Positions 36,501-46,930 of a stretch of 64,000 nt of DNA are shown here, piece by piece (position 1 is the stretch's first letter; the number at the start of each line of letters is the position of its first letter). Source of the DNA: Cinclus cinclus (Eukaryota > Chordata > Aves > Passeriformes > Cinclidae); assembly GCF_963662255.1 (NCBI RefSeq), contig NC_085047.1, positions 93,317,619 through 93,381,618 on the forward strand. Reading direction: 5' to 3'. Both the position numbers and the translations under genes were made by a program. A model generated the notes under the pieces. The model did no database searches, had not been told where the DNA came from, and saw nothing but the letters and a program-made list of their open reading frames with translations.

Positions 36501-37696
36501 GGCTCCTGAGGAAGTTTCCCCCGGACCCTTCCCCCAGGAGCTGATGGGTTCTCACAGCGAGCTGCCCGAGAAGCGGCTGAAGCAACGGCAGGCAGGGCTT
36601 GCTGCCCACCGCCCCGAAGGCCACATGCACGGGGGCGCGGGCAGGGAGAGGGGGTTCCCCCCCTCCCGGCACCCCGGCTGTCACCGCTACCTGCGGCACA
36701 GAATAAAGAGTGTCCCCCCCCTCCCCCACTTCCCGAGCGGACGCCAGCGACCTAGTGACAAAGCTGCCCCGAGTCCCGCAAACCGGCCTCCCCTTCCTTC
36801 TCTCCGCCCGTGGGGACAGGGACGTCGTGCCCCGAGCGCGGGGAGGGGGGGGGGCCACTTCAGCCCAGCCGTAAACGCGACCGTGTGTATCGTCTCCCCC
36901 CCACTCACGCCGCACACGCCGGTCCTGCCCCCTCGGCCCCCCCCGCCCCACGGAACGGGGCTGTTTCACCGGGTGAAACGAAACCCACCGAGGAGGGAGC
37001 GAAGAAAGCACACCCTGCCCCCCACTCTCGCCTAACCCCCCCTCTCCTCCCTCCCTCCTTCCCTCCCTCCTTCACTAGCTGCCTCTCTCCCCTACTACAG
37101 CCATAATGAATACTGTACATTCCTAAATGTTGTGCTGTAATCTCTCCCCCTCTATCCACCCAGCACTTTCTTCCGTACCCCCAAACCCTTCCACCTCAGC
37201 CCCACGGCCAGGGACGGCCCCCCTTTGTGCACAGCACACCCCACTTCCCTGCCCCCGCCTTCTTGGCCAGCAATTTACACAGAAAAGCACAGTCCTTGCT
37301 TAATAAGAAAAGCCGGAGACCTTTTGTTCCGCCCCATGACAAGAGCTAACACTGCAGATCAGTCCCTCTCTCCCCTCGGATCTTTCCTCCCGGCTTTCTT
37401 TCTCCTTTTACCTCCAAAAAATAAAACTACCATCCCCGTGGGGTGCAGAGGGGTAAACGGAGCCGAGGCTCAGCTCCAAAGAGAAGAAAGGGAAAGACAC
37501 CCTCCCCCCCTGAGCCCCGAACCACACACACGGACACACACATATATAGAAAGCACTTACCTTGATATTTGGCGTCAATTTCCCTCATCAAGGAGACATT
37601 TCTCTGCAGATCGAAGGGCATAGACTCGATGGAGTCCAGATAATCCTCCACATAGTTCACTAGGTGAAGCTGGTCTCCGTTTGCAGGACTCAACAT
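32871..37696 (-). CDS. ING1: ING1, inhibitor of growth protein 1 (p33ING1b-type isoform), two coding exons
   Basis: ING1 is a nuclear PHD-finger protein that reads histone H3 trimethylated on lysine 4 and serves as a subunit of SIN3-HDAC complexes; it is linked to growth arrest and DNA-damage responses. Joining exon 1 (37696-37561) to exon 2 (33574-32871) on the minus strand gives 840 bases, 279 codons plus stop, the same length as human p33ING1b. Residues 1 to about 105 form the conserved ING N-terminal helical domain. About 130-190 is a basic nuclear-localisation region containing [12 protein letters not shown]. Residues 212-256 are a C4HC3 PHD finger with ligands C213, C215, C226, C231, H237, C240, C253 and C256 and the aromatic cage residues Y212 and W235. 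A short polybasic tail ends in ERAYNR. The start at 37696 matches the mammalian N-terminus (MLSPANG) and has A at -3; an in-frame ATG two codons upstream (37702) is in weaker context. Met70 (ATG at 33503-33501) would start the short p24-type isoform. All key residues are intact. Confidence 0.97.
35330..37080. promoter_or_regulatory. CpG island inside ING1 intron 1
   Basis: Dense CpG dinucleotides, GC boxes (for example near 36237-36246 and 36290-36298) and three CCAAT motifs mark this as an unmethylated-type island. It contains the plus-strand TATA promoter described separately. It could also host the promoter for short ING1 isoforms that start at Met70. Several long open frames overlap here on both strands, but they are low-complexity Arg/Pro/Gly/Ala frames typical of GC-rich DNA and I do not treat them as genes. 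Confidence 0.75.
36156..36387 (+). promoter_or_regulatory. TATA/CCAAT promoter on the plus strand, antisense to ING1
   Basis: A consensus TATAAAAG at 36380-36387 is preceded by CCAAT at 36275-36279, 36156-36160 and 36003-36007, all in plus orientation, and by GC boxes. A TTCTGGAA element at 36219-36226 resembles a heat-shock-factor half-site pair, and CGTCA half-CRE sequences lie nearby. A start site near 36410 is expected. An AATAAA follows at 36702-36707. The first ATG, at 36451, opens only an 18-codon frame, so any product is probably noncoding. Confidence 0.5.
37561..37696 (-). CDS. ING1: ING1 coding exon 1
   Basis: This exon encodes residues 1-45 plus the first base of codon 46, the start of the ING N-terminal domain (ending DAKYQ). 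The donor on the minus strand reads CAAG|GTAAGTG, with GT at 37560-37559. It joins in phase 1 to exon 2, restoring the family junction KYQ-EIL. The exon lies between two GC-rich islands. Confidence 0.95.
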
Positions 37697-38316
37697 TTTC
37701 ATCCGGCACAGAAACAAAAATCCTTCCCCACACCTCTCTGTGTGAGAGCAAGTGCTGCTCCCTTCAAAGACGGTAACCCCGATGAAGGTCTCACTCCCTG
37801 CCCACCTCTCTCGGTAGCTCCCCCCCCAAAAAAAACCGAGGGAAGCTACATCTGACTCCTCTTGTGTGAAAAAGAGGGAGAGAGAGACACACACACACCC
37901 TCCGCTAGTCCCCTACAGCCAGCAGCAGCTGATTGAATGGCTGTCGTTGTGGGTAATTCACGAAGGAGGTGGTAAGAACAATCAGAGGGATTTGTGTGTG
38001 TGTGGGGAAGGGAGGGAGGAGGAGGAGGAGGAGAAAAGAGGGGGGCTTAAACCAGCTCCTCCGAAACAATCTGGAAACAAAATGTGCTCTGCAAAGTGTC
38101 TGTCAGAGGCAGCGGCAGCCCCTCTGCCTGCGCCACCGCCGCTCTGCTCCGCTTCTCCTCCGCTCCCCCCTTCCCCGCTCTCCTCCTCACCGCCGCCGCC
38201 GCTCCCCGGCGATATCAACGCAGCCTCCTCGCTCCCATACGCCGCGCTAGATCCAACGTGGAAAACCCAAATACCAGTTTCAAACACTTGGGAAACATTC
38301 GGCCCCGCCAGCCAAG

Positions 38317-38326
38317 GCGCATGCGC
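38317..38326. promoter_or_regulatory. NRF1-type site (GCGCATGCGC)
   Basis: This perfect palindrome matches the core of the NRF1 consensus YGCGCAYGCGCR. It lies about 620 bases upstream of the ING1 start codon, in the probable core promoter. Confidence 0.55.
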
Positions 38327-38343
38327 TCTCTCCCAGCGCTGTG

Positions 38344-38388
38344 TACACACACACACACACACTCACACACACACTCACCGCACACACT
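38344..38388. repeat. (CA)n microsatellite in the ING1 5' region
   Basis: CA dinucleotides run with a few interruptions (CTCA, CCGC) between the NRF1 site and ING1 exon 1. If the start site lies upstream, this is 5' UTR as (GT)n in the transcript. Confidence 0.9.
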
Positions 38389-39002
38389 CGATCCCTTCCC
38401 CCGCCCGGAACCTCCGCATATCCATCGTCCCGCCTCCCTTACTCACGTTTGGGGAGGGAGGGAAGGCGGCGGGGATGCGGACCGAGCCAGGGGGCGGGCG
38501 GCGCAGGGCCGGCGTGGGCGTGGAGTGAAGGAAGCCCCGGGGAAGGCGGAGGCTCTGGTGAAGTTGTGCGTAGGGTGCGAGGCGAGCAGCCCGCGGGGAC
38601 GCTGGGGGATCGCGGGGGCAAATGAATGCTTTTGCGGTAGGGTATCGGGACTTTGGAGGAGTCTCGCCTCCTGCCAGCTCGCTCCGAGATGGAGCGGCTC
38701 CGAGGCCTTTTCTAGGAGAGGGGAACACTGAGAACCATGCGACGCCACCCCGCGCTGCGGGCAAGGCTGTGCCCGGCGCGGTGCCGGCCGCCGAAGGGAA
38801 ACGAGGAGCGTTTCGTCCCTCCCTCCTCAGCGGGCACCCGCATCCATCACCCCGCGGCCCCTGACAGCTGCCCCAGCCAATCACCGCGCCCCTCTCGTCC
38901 CGCCCCGCGGCTCCCTCAGCCAATCCCCGCTGTGACACCGCTGCCCGGGATACCGCGCGCCGCGGCAGAGGGGGCGGTAACGCCCGGGGGAGGGGGCGGG
39001 CC

Positions 39003-39014
39003 TGCGCATGCGCA
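39003..39014. promoter_or_regulatory. NRF1-type site (TGCGCATGCGCA)
   Basis: This full 12-base palindrome matches the NRF1 consensus. A YY1-like element lies about 20 bases to the right. The pair is a good candidate core for a divergent plus-strand transcript. Confidence 0.55.
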
Positions 39015-39720
39015 ATTTGTCTGGCGAGGGGGAGAAAATGGAGCCGTTGGGTACACTGCGCGCCTACGTTTCCCAGTGGTCCCCGGGTGGATCCGCATGT
39101 GCGGATCACGGCTGGCTAGGGGGAAGAAGGGAGGGAGCATGGCTGAGCGAGCTTGGTGCGGTTCTCTTGTCCCGCGCGCTGGTGAGGGTCACCGGGGGAC
39201 GCCGCCGGCGTCTGCGTTGTAGAGGAGGCCGCTGGCGGCGCAACGCCGCCGTCCCGTACGGTTGCCGGCGGAGAGGGCTCGCTGCCGGCGAGGAACAGCA
39301 GAAGGGGCGCCCGGGTACAGCTCTGTGCCGCCCGCGTTCTCCGCACCAGAGTGACCCGGGGGTCGTGCGGAGGAGCCCCCCTGTCGTTCAGCATTGCCTT
39401 TGTGTCCTGGAGCTGCTGCCATGTTCCGGAGCCTGCAGGCAACCCGGCTCTGCGAGGAGCGGGGAAGGCGGGGCTGGAAAGACCTACTGCTCTGCTGAAT
39501 CAAAACAACGTGCGCTTTCTGCCTCTTGTTTTTTTTTAGCAGACGTCACTGGCAATCCCCTAATTTAGGGGAGACTGAGTCATCACTCCTGAGTGCCCGG
39601 ACTCGCCGGTGCAGTCGCTGCTCGGTGAGGCCCTGGCGTTGTGCTCGCTGCAGGGAGCGGAGGGAGCGGCGGCCTGGCTGGGCACCTCAGCGTCTCAGGC
39701 CCTGCTAAATGTTCTTGCTG

Positions 39721-42700
39721 CTGCCATCAGCTTGGTGTGTGAACGCCCAGAGCTGGGGTTTTCAGGGAAGAACAGCAGCTGTCTCAGGCAGCTGTTTAGC
39801 AATAGTTCCAGTATCTTCCCTCCCACCCTCCAGTGGGGGAAATGCACCCAACTACTTTCTGAGGAGTGGAGACGGTACCATAGACCAAACTTTGAACTGA
39901 TACCGACCCGCTGTTTCGGGCAGATGTCGGAGGGCACTTCCTTGTTTTCTGAAGATGCCTGTAAGTTCTCCCGTTATTTTCTTCCTCTCATTTTCTGTTT
40001 CCGTCAGTTGCTGTAAAAAAAAAAAAAAAGAGTTGCTGAAGTAAGCCTCACATACACAGGATCTCAGGTTTTTAACTTAGAAAGCACCATGGCATCTAGG
40101 CAGTGTTCTGAGCCAATGTTTTTGGACCTGTGTGTGCTGGTTTACTCTGGTTTACTGTGGCATAGAGAGGAAATTGGCAGCAGTAGCCTAGGAATACCTA
40201 TTCTAGATTGTTGGCACCAGTTTGGTAGTTAGAGCCTGTTTCACCCTCTTCTTCAAGAAGGTGAGCCACTGTCAGCAATTAAAGGTAGTTAACAGTCTCC
40301 TGGGTAGTGTAAGAATCCAAGCCAATAACTATGACTCAGTAGAAGCAAGACATCTGAAAAGAATACTGATGAGTCCTAAAAAGAGTCATTCTTGAAAAAA
40401 AGGTAATCATCATTCTAGACACACACAAGTAATTACACCTATAAGAAAAGAGTTTGTTAAAGTACCTGCTAATTTACTGAACAGGAACTTTTCTCCCTCC
40501 TCTTAATAGACAAAAAAAATAGGAAACTCTGAAGTGTAAGCCTACTAAGTTTCAGCAATCTGTTGAAAAGTCTTAGTATCATCTGGCCTTTAGCAGTGCT
40601 TGCTTACTGGATCCTCTTCTGTTAGTTTCTTATATGTTACTAGAAGAGAGAAAATCATCATGGGACTTTGCACAAGTCCCTGGGACAGGAAGAGACTGAG
40701 CTTCCCTGAGAATGCATTTGGTATCCACTTTGAAGGTCCTCTTTTACAGCTCTTAAAGATGATGCTCAGTGCTTTGTATAGTGCTATAATCAAGTATATA
40801 CCTGTACTCAGAAATATCAATTCTCTGCACCTCCCTCTAGGCTCAGCAGCAGGTCAGCCATTGTTTTAGGAAGCTGGGTGAAAGGGGAGGGAAGGATAAA
40901 AGCAGGTGTACATTTGTGTATCTCTAGAGTGGAAATTTTTAGAAGGTAGGGAGCTGATATCCATTGCCCATCTCTCTTTTCCCTCCTTTTCTTCTGCTTC
41001 TTATTTTGGCCTCTTGCCTCTGAACTACAGTAGGTGAGAGATGGGAGACTTTGATAGGGTTTCAGATGTTTTTTTTCATATTAGGGGCCCATTTCTTACC
41101 CTCCAGAAGGATTCACATGTGGAAGTGAATTTCATGTGTCAAAGAAGGAAGAGACTCCTGGGCTTCATTTTCTTCCTATTTCCTATATTTTTACTAGAGA
41201 ATAAAAGTATCTATCTGTCTATCTATCCATCTATCCTCTGGCTCCTAAGCCCCTTAGCTCTGTTTATAAGAAATCTTCTATATTTAGAACCCCAAATATC
41301 TGAGGTTTTCAGAAGTTTCTTGAAGCTGTTGCCTTACTACAGATCTAAACTCACAGCAATTAAAATCAAGGGAACTTAAAACCAGATCAACAACTTGCAC
41401 AGCTACTGTCATATACATACTATGTGTGTATATACAAAATGTACTTCATGTAATATAAATGTTTTAATAATTATAGTTGTTTCAGTAATTATGGTTATTC
41501 CAGCTAATCAGCACAAAGTTCAGAATACTTGATATGAGGAACATAAAATCCCGAACTTCCAAATGTTCCATGAATGCACAGTACTGTGTAGCTGGCTTGA
41601 GGAATTCTGGCTGCCTCCTTTCACCTCTGCCTTAGCTGAATATTGGTATATGAAATACTATGTAATCATTACAGCTGTGTCTGTTTATTAGAAAAGATAG
41701 TGTCTTCTGAGAATTTGCCATTATACTTTATGGTACAGACAAATCAGATGGGTTTATTCCTGCTAATGAATTGTTGTTTCTACACCATTTAATAGCTTAA
41801 TCCCTCTTCTATAGTTACATATGCTTTCCTTGCTTGTTTGTCTGTTTATGAGGCCAAATTCATGCTTATGTGGATGATGGTAATAGAATTTCACAAGTCT
41901 GTTCATTTTGCTAGTGGTTGAAAGTTTTGAAACAAAAGTACAAATAGTTAGCATACAAGATGGGCAGAGCTGAGGTTTGCAAGTATGAAGACCAGCAGAG
42001 TAATGGTTCACCCTTTCATGCAATATGGCCTGCCATTCTAAACATTTTTTTATCAGTCAAATAAGAAAACAGTGGCTTTCTTTTTATTTCACTGGATACA
42101 CCTCATCTCTTCTCTGCTTGCCCCAAGGCAGTTGCACTCACTGCCTCTTCTCACACCTGTTTTCCTGGCTACTGCCTTTCTTGCACCTGCTGCACTGGTG
42201 CACTTCCAGAGCACAGTGAGCTTAAACAGCATTAAAGGCTGGCATTAAACTCTAAAAAATTGGAACAAGTAAATGTGCATTGCAATAGAAGGCCAAGGCA
42301 AAAGTACATCTGAGTTGTCCCCGAGTGTCAGTGGAATGAACACAGCTCAAGGGCAACATATTCCATTGGCTCTACATTCCTTTAGTGAATCTCTTCAAGA
42401 GAGATACGCCTCTGCAGTTGGACACCACTGACAAAGACAACAATCTGAACCCTGACTGAATTCATACCAACCCTCAGACTTGTTTCTGTCAGCTGTGGTG
42501 CAGGACTCAAACACTTCTGGTGCAAAACAGGCGGTGTGTGTCGGTGCAGTCAGTAGGTAGGTTTTCTGAAAGTAGTAAGTGGTGCTAAAAGCTAATAGAC
42601 TTTTGGCAAGAAAGTTTAATTGGTTGTATATGTCCACCAATGAATTTTTTTTACAGTGTTAGTGCCTGTCCCCAGAATTCCTCTTTTCAAATAGGTTTCT

Positions 42701-45363
42701 CAAGGTGATTTCTCTTTTGTAAAACATACCCTTTACCTTGTGAATATTTGGTAGAATGGCCACTCAACATTTACAATCTTTCTGAGCCAAGCATTTGTAA
42801 TAATATTGAGGCAGTTTTTAGTCTTCTTTTAAAAATCAAACAAGATTCTGAAACAAACCAATAAGCACCTAGATTTTGTCAACATAAAAGAACCATAAAA
42901 GTTAAGTCAAAATGTGTCTGTAATTATGATTACTACAGAGCATCAAGAGAAATTCAGTCCACTACAGTGGATTTAGGTTATTTGTATTTTCTCAGATTCA
43001 GCTTCCTTGCCAGGTTTCTGAACTCTTAACTTGTTGAGAAGGGCCACAGTTACTGGAAACACGCTCTTGTTAACGCAGCAAAAGCAACCTTTTCCTCTGT
43101 CAACACTTCTAAGATGATGTGGTTGAAATTTTTTGAAGAAAAAATGCAGCATCTTTAGTAATGGGGGGAAACTGTAAAACATTATAAAGTATGTGTCTCC
43201 TAATAATAAATGGAAATGGAAAATCGTTTTTTAGCTTTATTCATATATGATGCAAAACAGCTCTGGGATTTTACCTCTGGGGGCAAATCTTATCACTGTT
43301 GCTGGGACTGGAAACTGGAAAATACAGAAGCCCAGTAAGCCAAAATCCCCAAAGATCTTCCCTGCCCACCACAGAAATGTTGCCAGAATTGCTGGTGGAC
43401 AGCACACAGAGCTGTACTTCTAATTGATCAAGGATGGGAGGGAAACGTTGCCTTCTTACACAAGCAGATAAAGGGACAGAAAACAGAGATCCCTTCTAAG
43501 GCGTTCAGGAGTCATCCCTTTACCTTGGAGTTTCAGTTTTTAATTTGAAGGAAGTTTCGCCTTAATGACTCCTAAGAAAAACATGAGAACATGACCTGAC
43601 AGTATTAAATACAACAAGAGTTTACCTTCAGCTCAGACAGATATGCTGCAGTGGGATTGTGAATAAGAGCTGTACTGCTCTGGAGATCACATTTCCTCCT
43701 GGCTATTCAGCAAGAAAGGAAGTAACAGGAGTACAGCAGGTCCAGGCCTGGCACTGATCATATGTACCTTGGCTCCAACTGCTTGCAACCTCCAAAGGCA
43801 TCTTCTACTTCAGGTGGAAGTAAAGATCTAATGTCATAAAATCTTTTGCTGCTTTTCTGCCTTTTTGGTAGATGACTGTTGTGTCCTTGCACATGTCCTA
43901 GAGCAGGAGTAAGGGTGCAGCATAGGTAGCATAAAGTGGAGGTATGCTTGCAGCCACAGACAATTGATTCTGAGAATACTGGTATTTTTCACATGAATAA
44001 TTTACGGTTTTTATCCACCAGGATTAGTTTTGCTTTTATTTGGAATTAGGTTCTTTTTGTACTTTGGTGCTTGGAGAACACTTTCCACTGTTCCACTGGA
44101 TGTGTTCCATTGCATTAAATCTCAAGCATGAATGCTGTTAGCTGTTTATTTCAGGCATTTAATAACTGTGGCTTTTCCCATCATCAGAAAATAATATTTT
44201 ACAGTAAGACATAGAGGTTTTGGGACTAAACACTAAAAGTCAGTCTGGTTAGCACAGACACTAAGCCTTCTGAAACCAGTGGGAAAGAAAAAGCTCTTGC
44301 ATTCTTCTGATCTGTTGGCAGTTTCATCCATGATTCGCCAAACCTGGAATTAAAGTTAAAAAACATCCATTGTTACTTAGCATTGATTTGAACTCTATCA
44401 AAGTGCTTGGAACCCCACAGAACAAAGAAGACAACACAGTTAATGACAACTCTTAACTAGATGTGTGTTGAACAGCAAGACATCAAAACCAGCTCATTGT
44501 GGAAGCTGAAATAATTGGCTTGTGAAGCTTCCTGAGAAATACACAAAGCAAACATTTACAAAGGTTATTGGGTAGTATATTGAATTTCATCCTAGGTAGT
44601 CTTAAATTAACAAGTCCATAAAATAGGTTTCTTTTTTGATCAAAAAGTTAAGATTGTTAAATGAAAAATTCTATGGAACGTACGTATTAAAAGAAAAAGG
44701 AAACATTTGTCACTGGTAAGACTTTATATCTGATATGCTCTAAAATGAAGTAAGATGTAGATAGACATCAAGTATTATGTAAAAGCAATTATTTTAAATT
44801 ATCTTATTACTTATGAGAAAAATCCATAAAGTAATCCCTGGCAGATAGAAGAGGAAACAATACAAATACTTCTGTGAGGCAGGTCACCACAGGCAGACCT
44901 GCAGCATCCCTTCCAGAAAAGCTGTGGGTATTACCTTCCTCCCACAGGCCAGCAAGGTGCTTTAGCAGGTAGTACAGTGGCCTCAGAGACCTGAAAAGCT
45001 CTGTCCTGAACGGCCTGTTTAGAGGATTGTGTGGAAGACAGTCAGGAGCAGGACAGACAACATGCTGGCAGTGGCAGTACACTCTTCTCATACAAGAGCC
45101 GGGGTGGCCACAATTGGAGCTCACATGCCAAGGGGGTGTTTCATAAAGATGGCACTAGACCTGCAGTACTCCTTGGCAAAGCCTGGTATTGATTTGATGT
45201 GGGTTCACTGAGAATGGGGAAATTAATGGTACAGCAATCTACCAAGGATGGGTAGAAAAACCTGGGGGGGTGAGGCAAAAAAAATAAAAAAAAAAAATCA
45301 CAGGGCATTCAGTTGAGGACGCCATCTGTTTGGAAACCGGAAAACTATCTGGGAAGATATTCG
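39721..45363. other. Intergenic spacer between ING1 and CARS2
   Basis: I see no protein-coding gene, RNA gene or clear transposon in this AT-rich stretch. It has a short degenerate (CTAT)n at about 41209-41236 and many short chance open frames. The spacer separates two divergent genes that are much closer together in human. Confidence 0.7.
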
Positions 45364-45810
45364 CAGAATCATAGAAAGGCTTGGGTTGGACGGGACCTTA
45401 AGGATGATCAAGTTTCAACCCCTCTGTCATAGGCAGAGACACCTTTCACTTAGACCAGGTTGCTCAGAGCCCCATCCAACCTGGCCTCGAACACTTCCAG
45501 GGATCGGGCATCCACAGCTTCTCTGAGCAACCTGTTCCAAAACCTCCCTACCCTATGAGTAAAAAGTTTCTTCTTCCTAGTATCTATCTAAATCTCTCCT
45601 CTCTTAGTTCAAAACTGTTCCTCCCTTGTCCTATCACTATCTGTACATGCAAAAACTTGCTCTCCTCCTTTTTTTAAAATCCTCTTTAGGTACTGGAAGG
45701 TGCTGTGAGGTCTCCCTGGAGCCTTCTGCAGGTTGAACAACCCCAACTCTCTCAGCCTGTCTTCATAGGATAGCTGTTCCATCCCTCTGATCATCTTTGT
45801 GATTATACAA
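45364..45810 (-). mobile_element. CR1 LINE, 5'-truncated 3' end, minus orientation
   Basis: The plus strand begins AGAATCATAGAAAGGCTTGG and continues through the familiar reverse complement of the CR1 3' region (gaccaggttgctcagagcc, tccagggatcgggcatccac). CR1 is the dominant non-LTR retrotransposon of birds; copies are usually 5'-truncated like this one. The frame is broken and no full reverse transcriptase is present. Confidence 0.85.
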
Positions 45811-46409
45811 TTGTGGAATTATTACTTGTTTCCTTGGTACCTGCTCATAGTCACTTTTGGAAATAAGGTACTAGTTCAAAAATACTTTAGGTACCCTTAC
45901 GTCTGTTCCACTGCACTGGTATTCACTCTAGTTGTGTAGCTTTCCCAAGTGGTTCAAGGTACTGCAGCCAGTTAAGCTCCATTTCTCTGAAAGGAAGGAA
46001 AAAAAAAATCCCCAATGAGAAAGCCGATCTTTACAGTTAGCTGGGCTAAAGGCCAGGGTACCTCACCAAGTACCCGGCAGCACTTGCTGTCGTTTTTGAA
46101 AATGTTCAGGTCAGGTAACACTTTATACAAGTGTGTGGGTGTCGGGGTGCGTGAGTGTTTTCTGGGACTCCGATTTATTATCCAGTTTGGGAATGTCACA
46201 CCATGTTTTATTTTCAGGAGCTAACAGGCTGCAAGCCGTTCTCTGACCTGAAAGGCAATGCAAAAACAGATTCACTCCCCAAAGTGACCGAACTGACACA
46301 GTGGAGACCATGTTGCTAAATTAGTCCTAAAATTTCCTACAAACATCTCCCTTAAAGATCTCGCTAAGAAGAAGTCGCGCTGGGGTTATTCCGAAGCACA
46401 AGGCTAGTA
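45811..46409. other. Unique sequence upstream of the CARS2 CpG island
   Basis: I see no repeat or gene. It may include distal CARS2 promoter sequence. Confidence 0.6.
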
Positions 46410-46930
46410 CGCTTTGTTTCCGCAGGGCCCGGCTGGCCGAGCCCCCACGGCGGGCTCAGCGCGGCGCGGCCCGGCGGGAGGCGGTGGCGCCCGGCCCGTC
46501 CCGGCCCGCAGGCCCCGGCCCCGCCCGCGGGCCCCGCCTCTTCCTGCGCCCCGGCCGCGACGGCCCCGCTCTCCCGCGGCTCCCGAGCGGCTGGCTGTGC
46601 CCGCTCCCCGCCCGGGCAGCGTGCGGGCCATGCTACGCGGGGCGGCGGCGGCGGCCCGGCGGTGCGGCCTCGGCTTCGGCCCCGGCCCCGGCCCCGATCG
46701 GGGTCCGGGTGCCGGCCGGGGGCGGGCGGGGGCGCGGCGGTGCTCGGGCGCGGCGCGGCGGCGGCAGTGGGCGCCTCCAGCCGGGTGCGACAGCGGGATC
46801 GTGGCTTACAACAGCCGGAGCCAGAGCAAGGAGCCGCTCGTGCTGGCCACGGAAGGAGTGGCGACCTGGTAGCGCCTTGCGCGTGGGCGGGCGTGGGGGT
46901 GGCGAGGTGACAGGAGCGAGTTGTGCCCGG
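46410..46930 (+). promoter_or_regulatory. CARS2: CARS2 CpG-island promoter and first exon
   Basis: A sharp rise in GC and CpG begins near 46.41 kb and ends near 46.93 kb, enclosing the CARS2 start codon and exon 1. No TATA box is evident, consistent with a housekeeping promoter. The 5' UTR probably begins within about 200 bases upstream of 46630. Confidence 0.7.
46630..46868 (+). CDS. CARS2: CARS2 exon 1 (coding part)
   Basis: Codons 1-79 plus two bases. It encodes the GC-rich presequence and the start of the mature enzyme ([14 protein letters not shown]). The donor is CCTG|GTAGCG; the split codon TG|G restores tryptophan 80. Confidence 0.9.

Larger units (their letters stand above)
33575..37560 (-). 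other. ING1: ING1 intron 1, containing an internal CpG island
   Basis: The intron is 3,986 bases with GT-AG ends and phase 1. The exon-2-proximal part (33.6-35.2 kb) is AT-rich and holds a (TTTA)n run at about 34733-34762; I see no repeat family there. From about 35.33 kb the base composition switches sharply to GC- and CpG-rich, continuing to about 37.1 kb. In mammals ING1 uses alternative first exons, so an internal promoter here is plausible. However, no open frame in the island splices in phase to exon 2 with a recognisable ING1a-type N-terminus. Confidence 0.85.
38050..39720. promoter_or_regulatory. ING1: CpG island: ING1 upstream promoter, probably bidirectional
   Basis: This GC-rich region lies 5' of ING1 exon 1. 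It contains NRF1-type palindromes at 38317-38326 (GCGCATGCGC) and 39003-39014 (TGCGCATGCGCA), and CCAAT boxes at 38877-38881 and 38920-38924. There is also a YY1-like AAAATGGAG near 39035 and no clear TATA. Such TATA-less islands usually fire in both directions. ING1 would be transcribed leftward; a plus-strand divergent transcript is possible but unproven. The exact start sites cannot be read from sequence alone. Confidence 0.7.

Noticed and set aside
36544..37035. 163-codon plus-strand frame downstream of the nested TATA box
   Set aside because: Pro/Arg-rich with no recognisable domain; GC-rich DNA routinely gives such frames. An AATAAA falls inside it.
46414..46629. In-frame open extension upstream of the CARS2 start
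   Set aside because: It lacks an ATG and is Pro/Arg-rich GC-island sequence; ATG46630 aligns with the human start.
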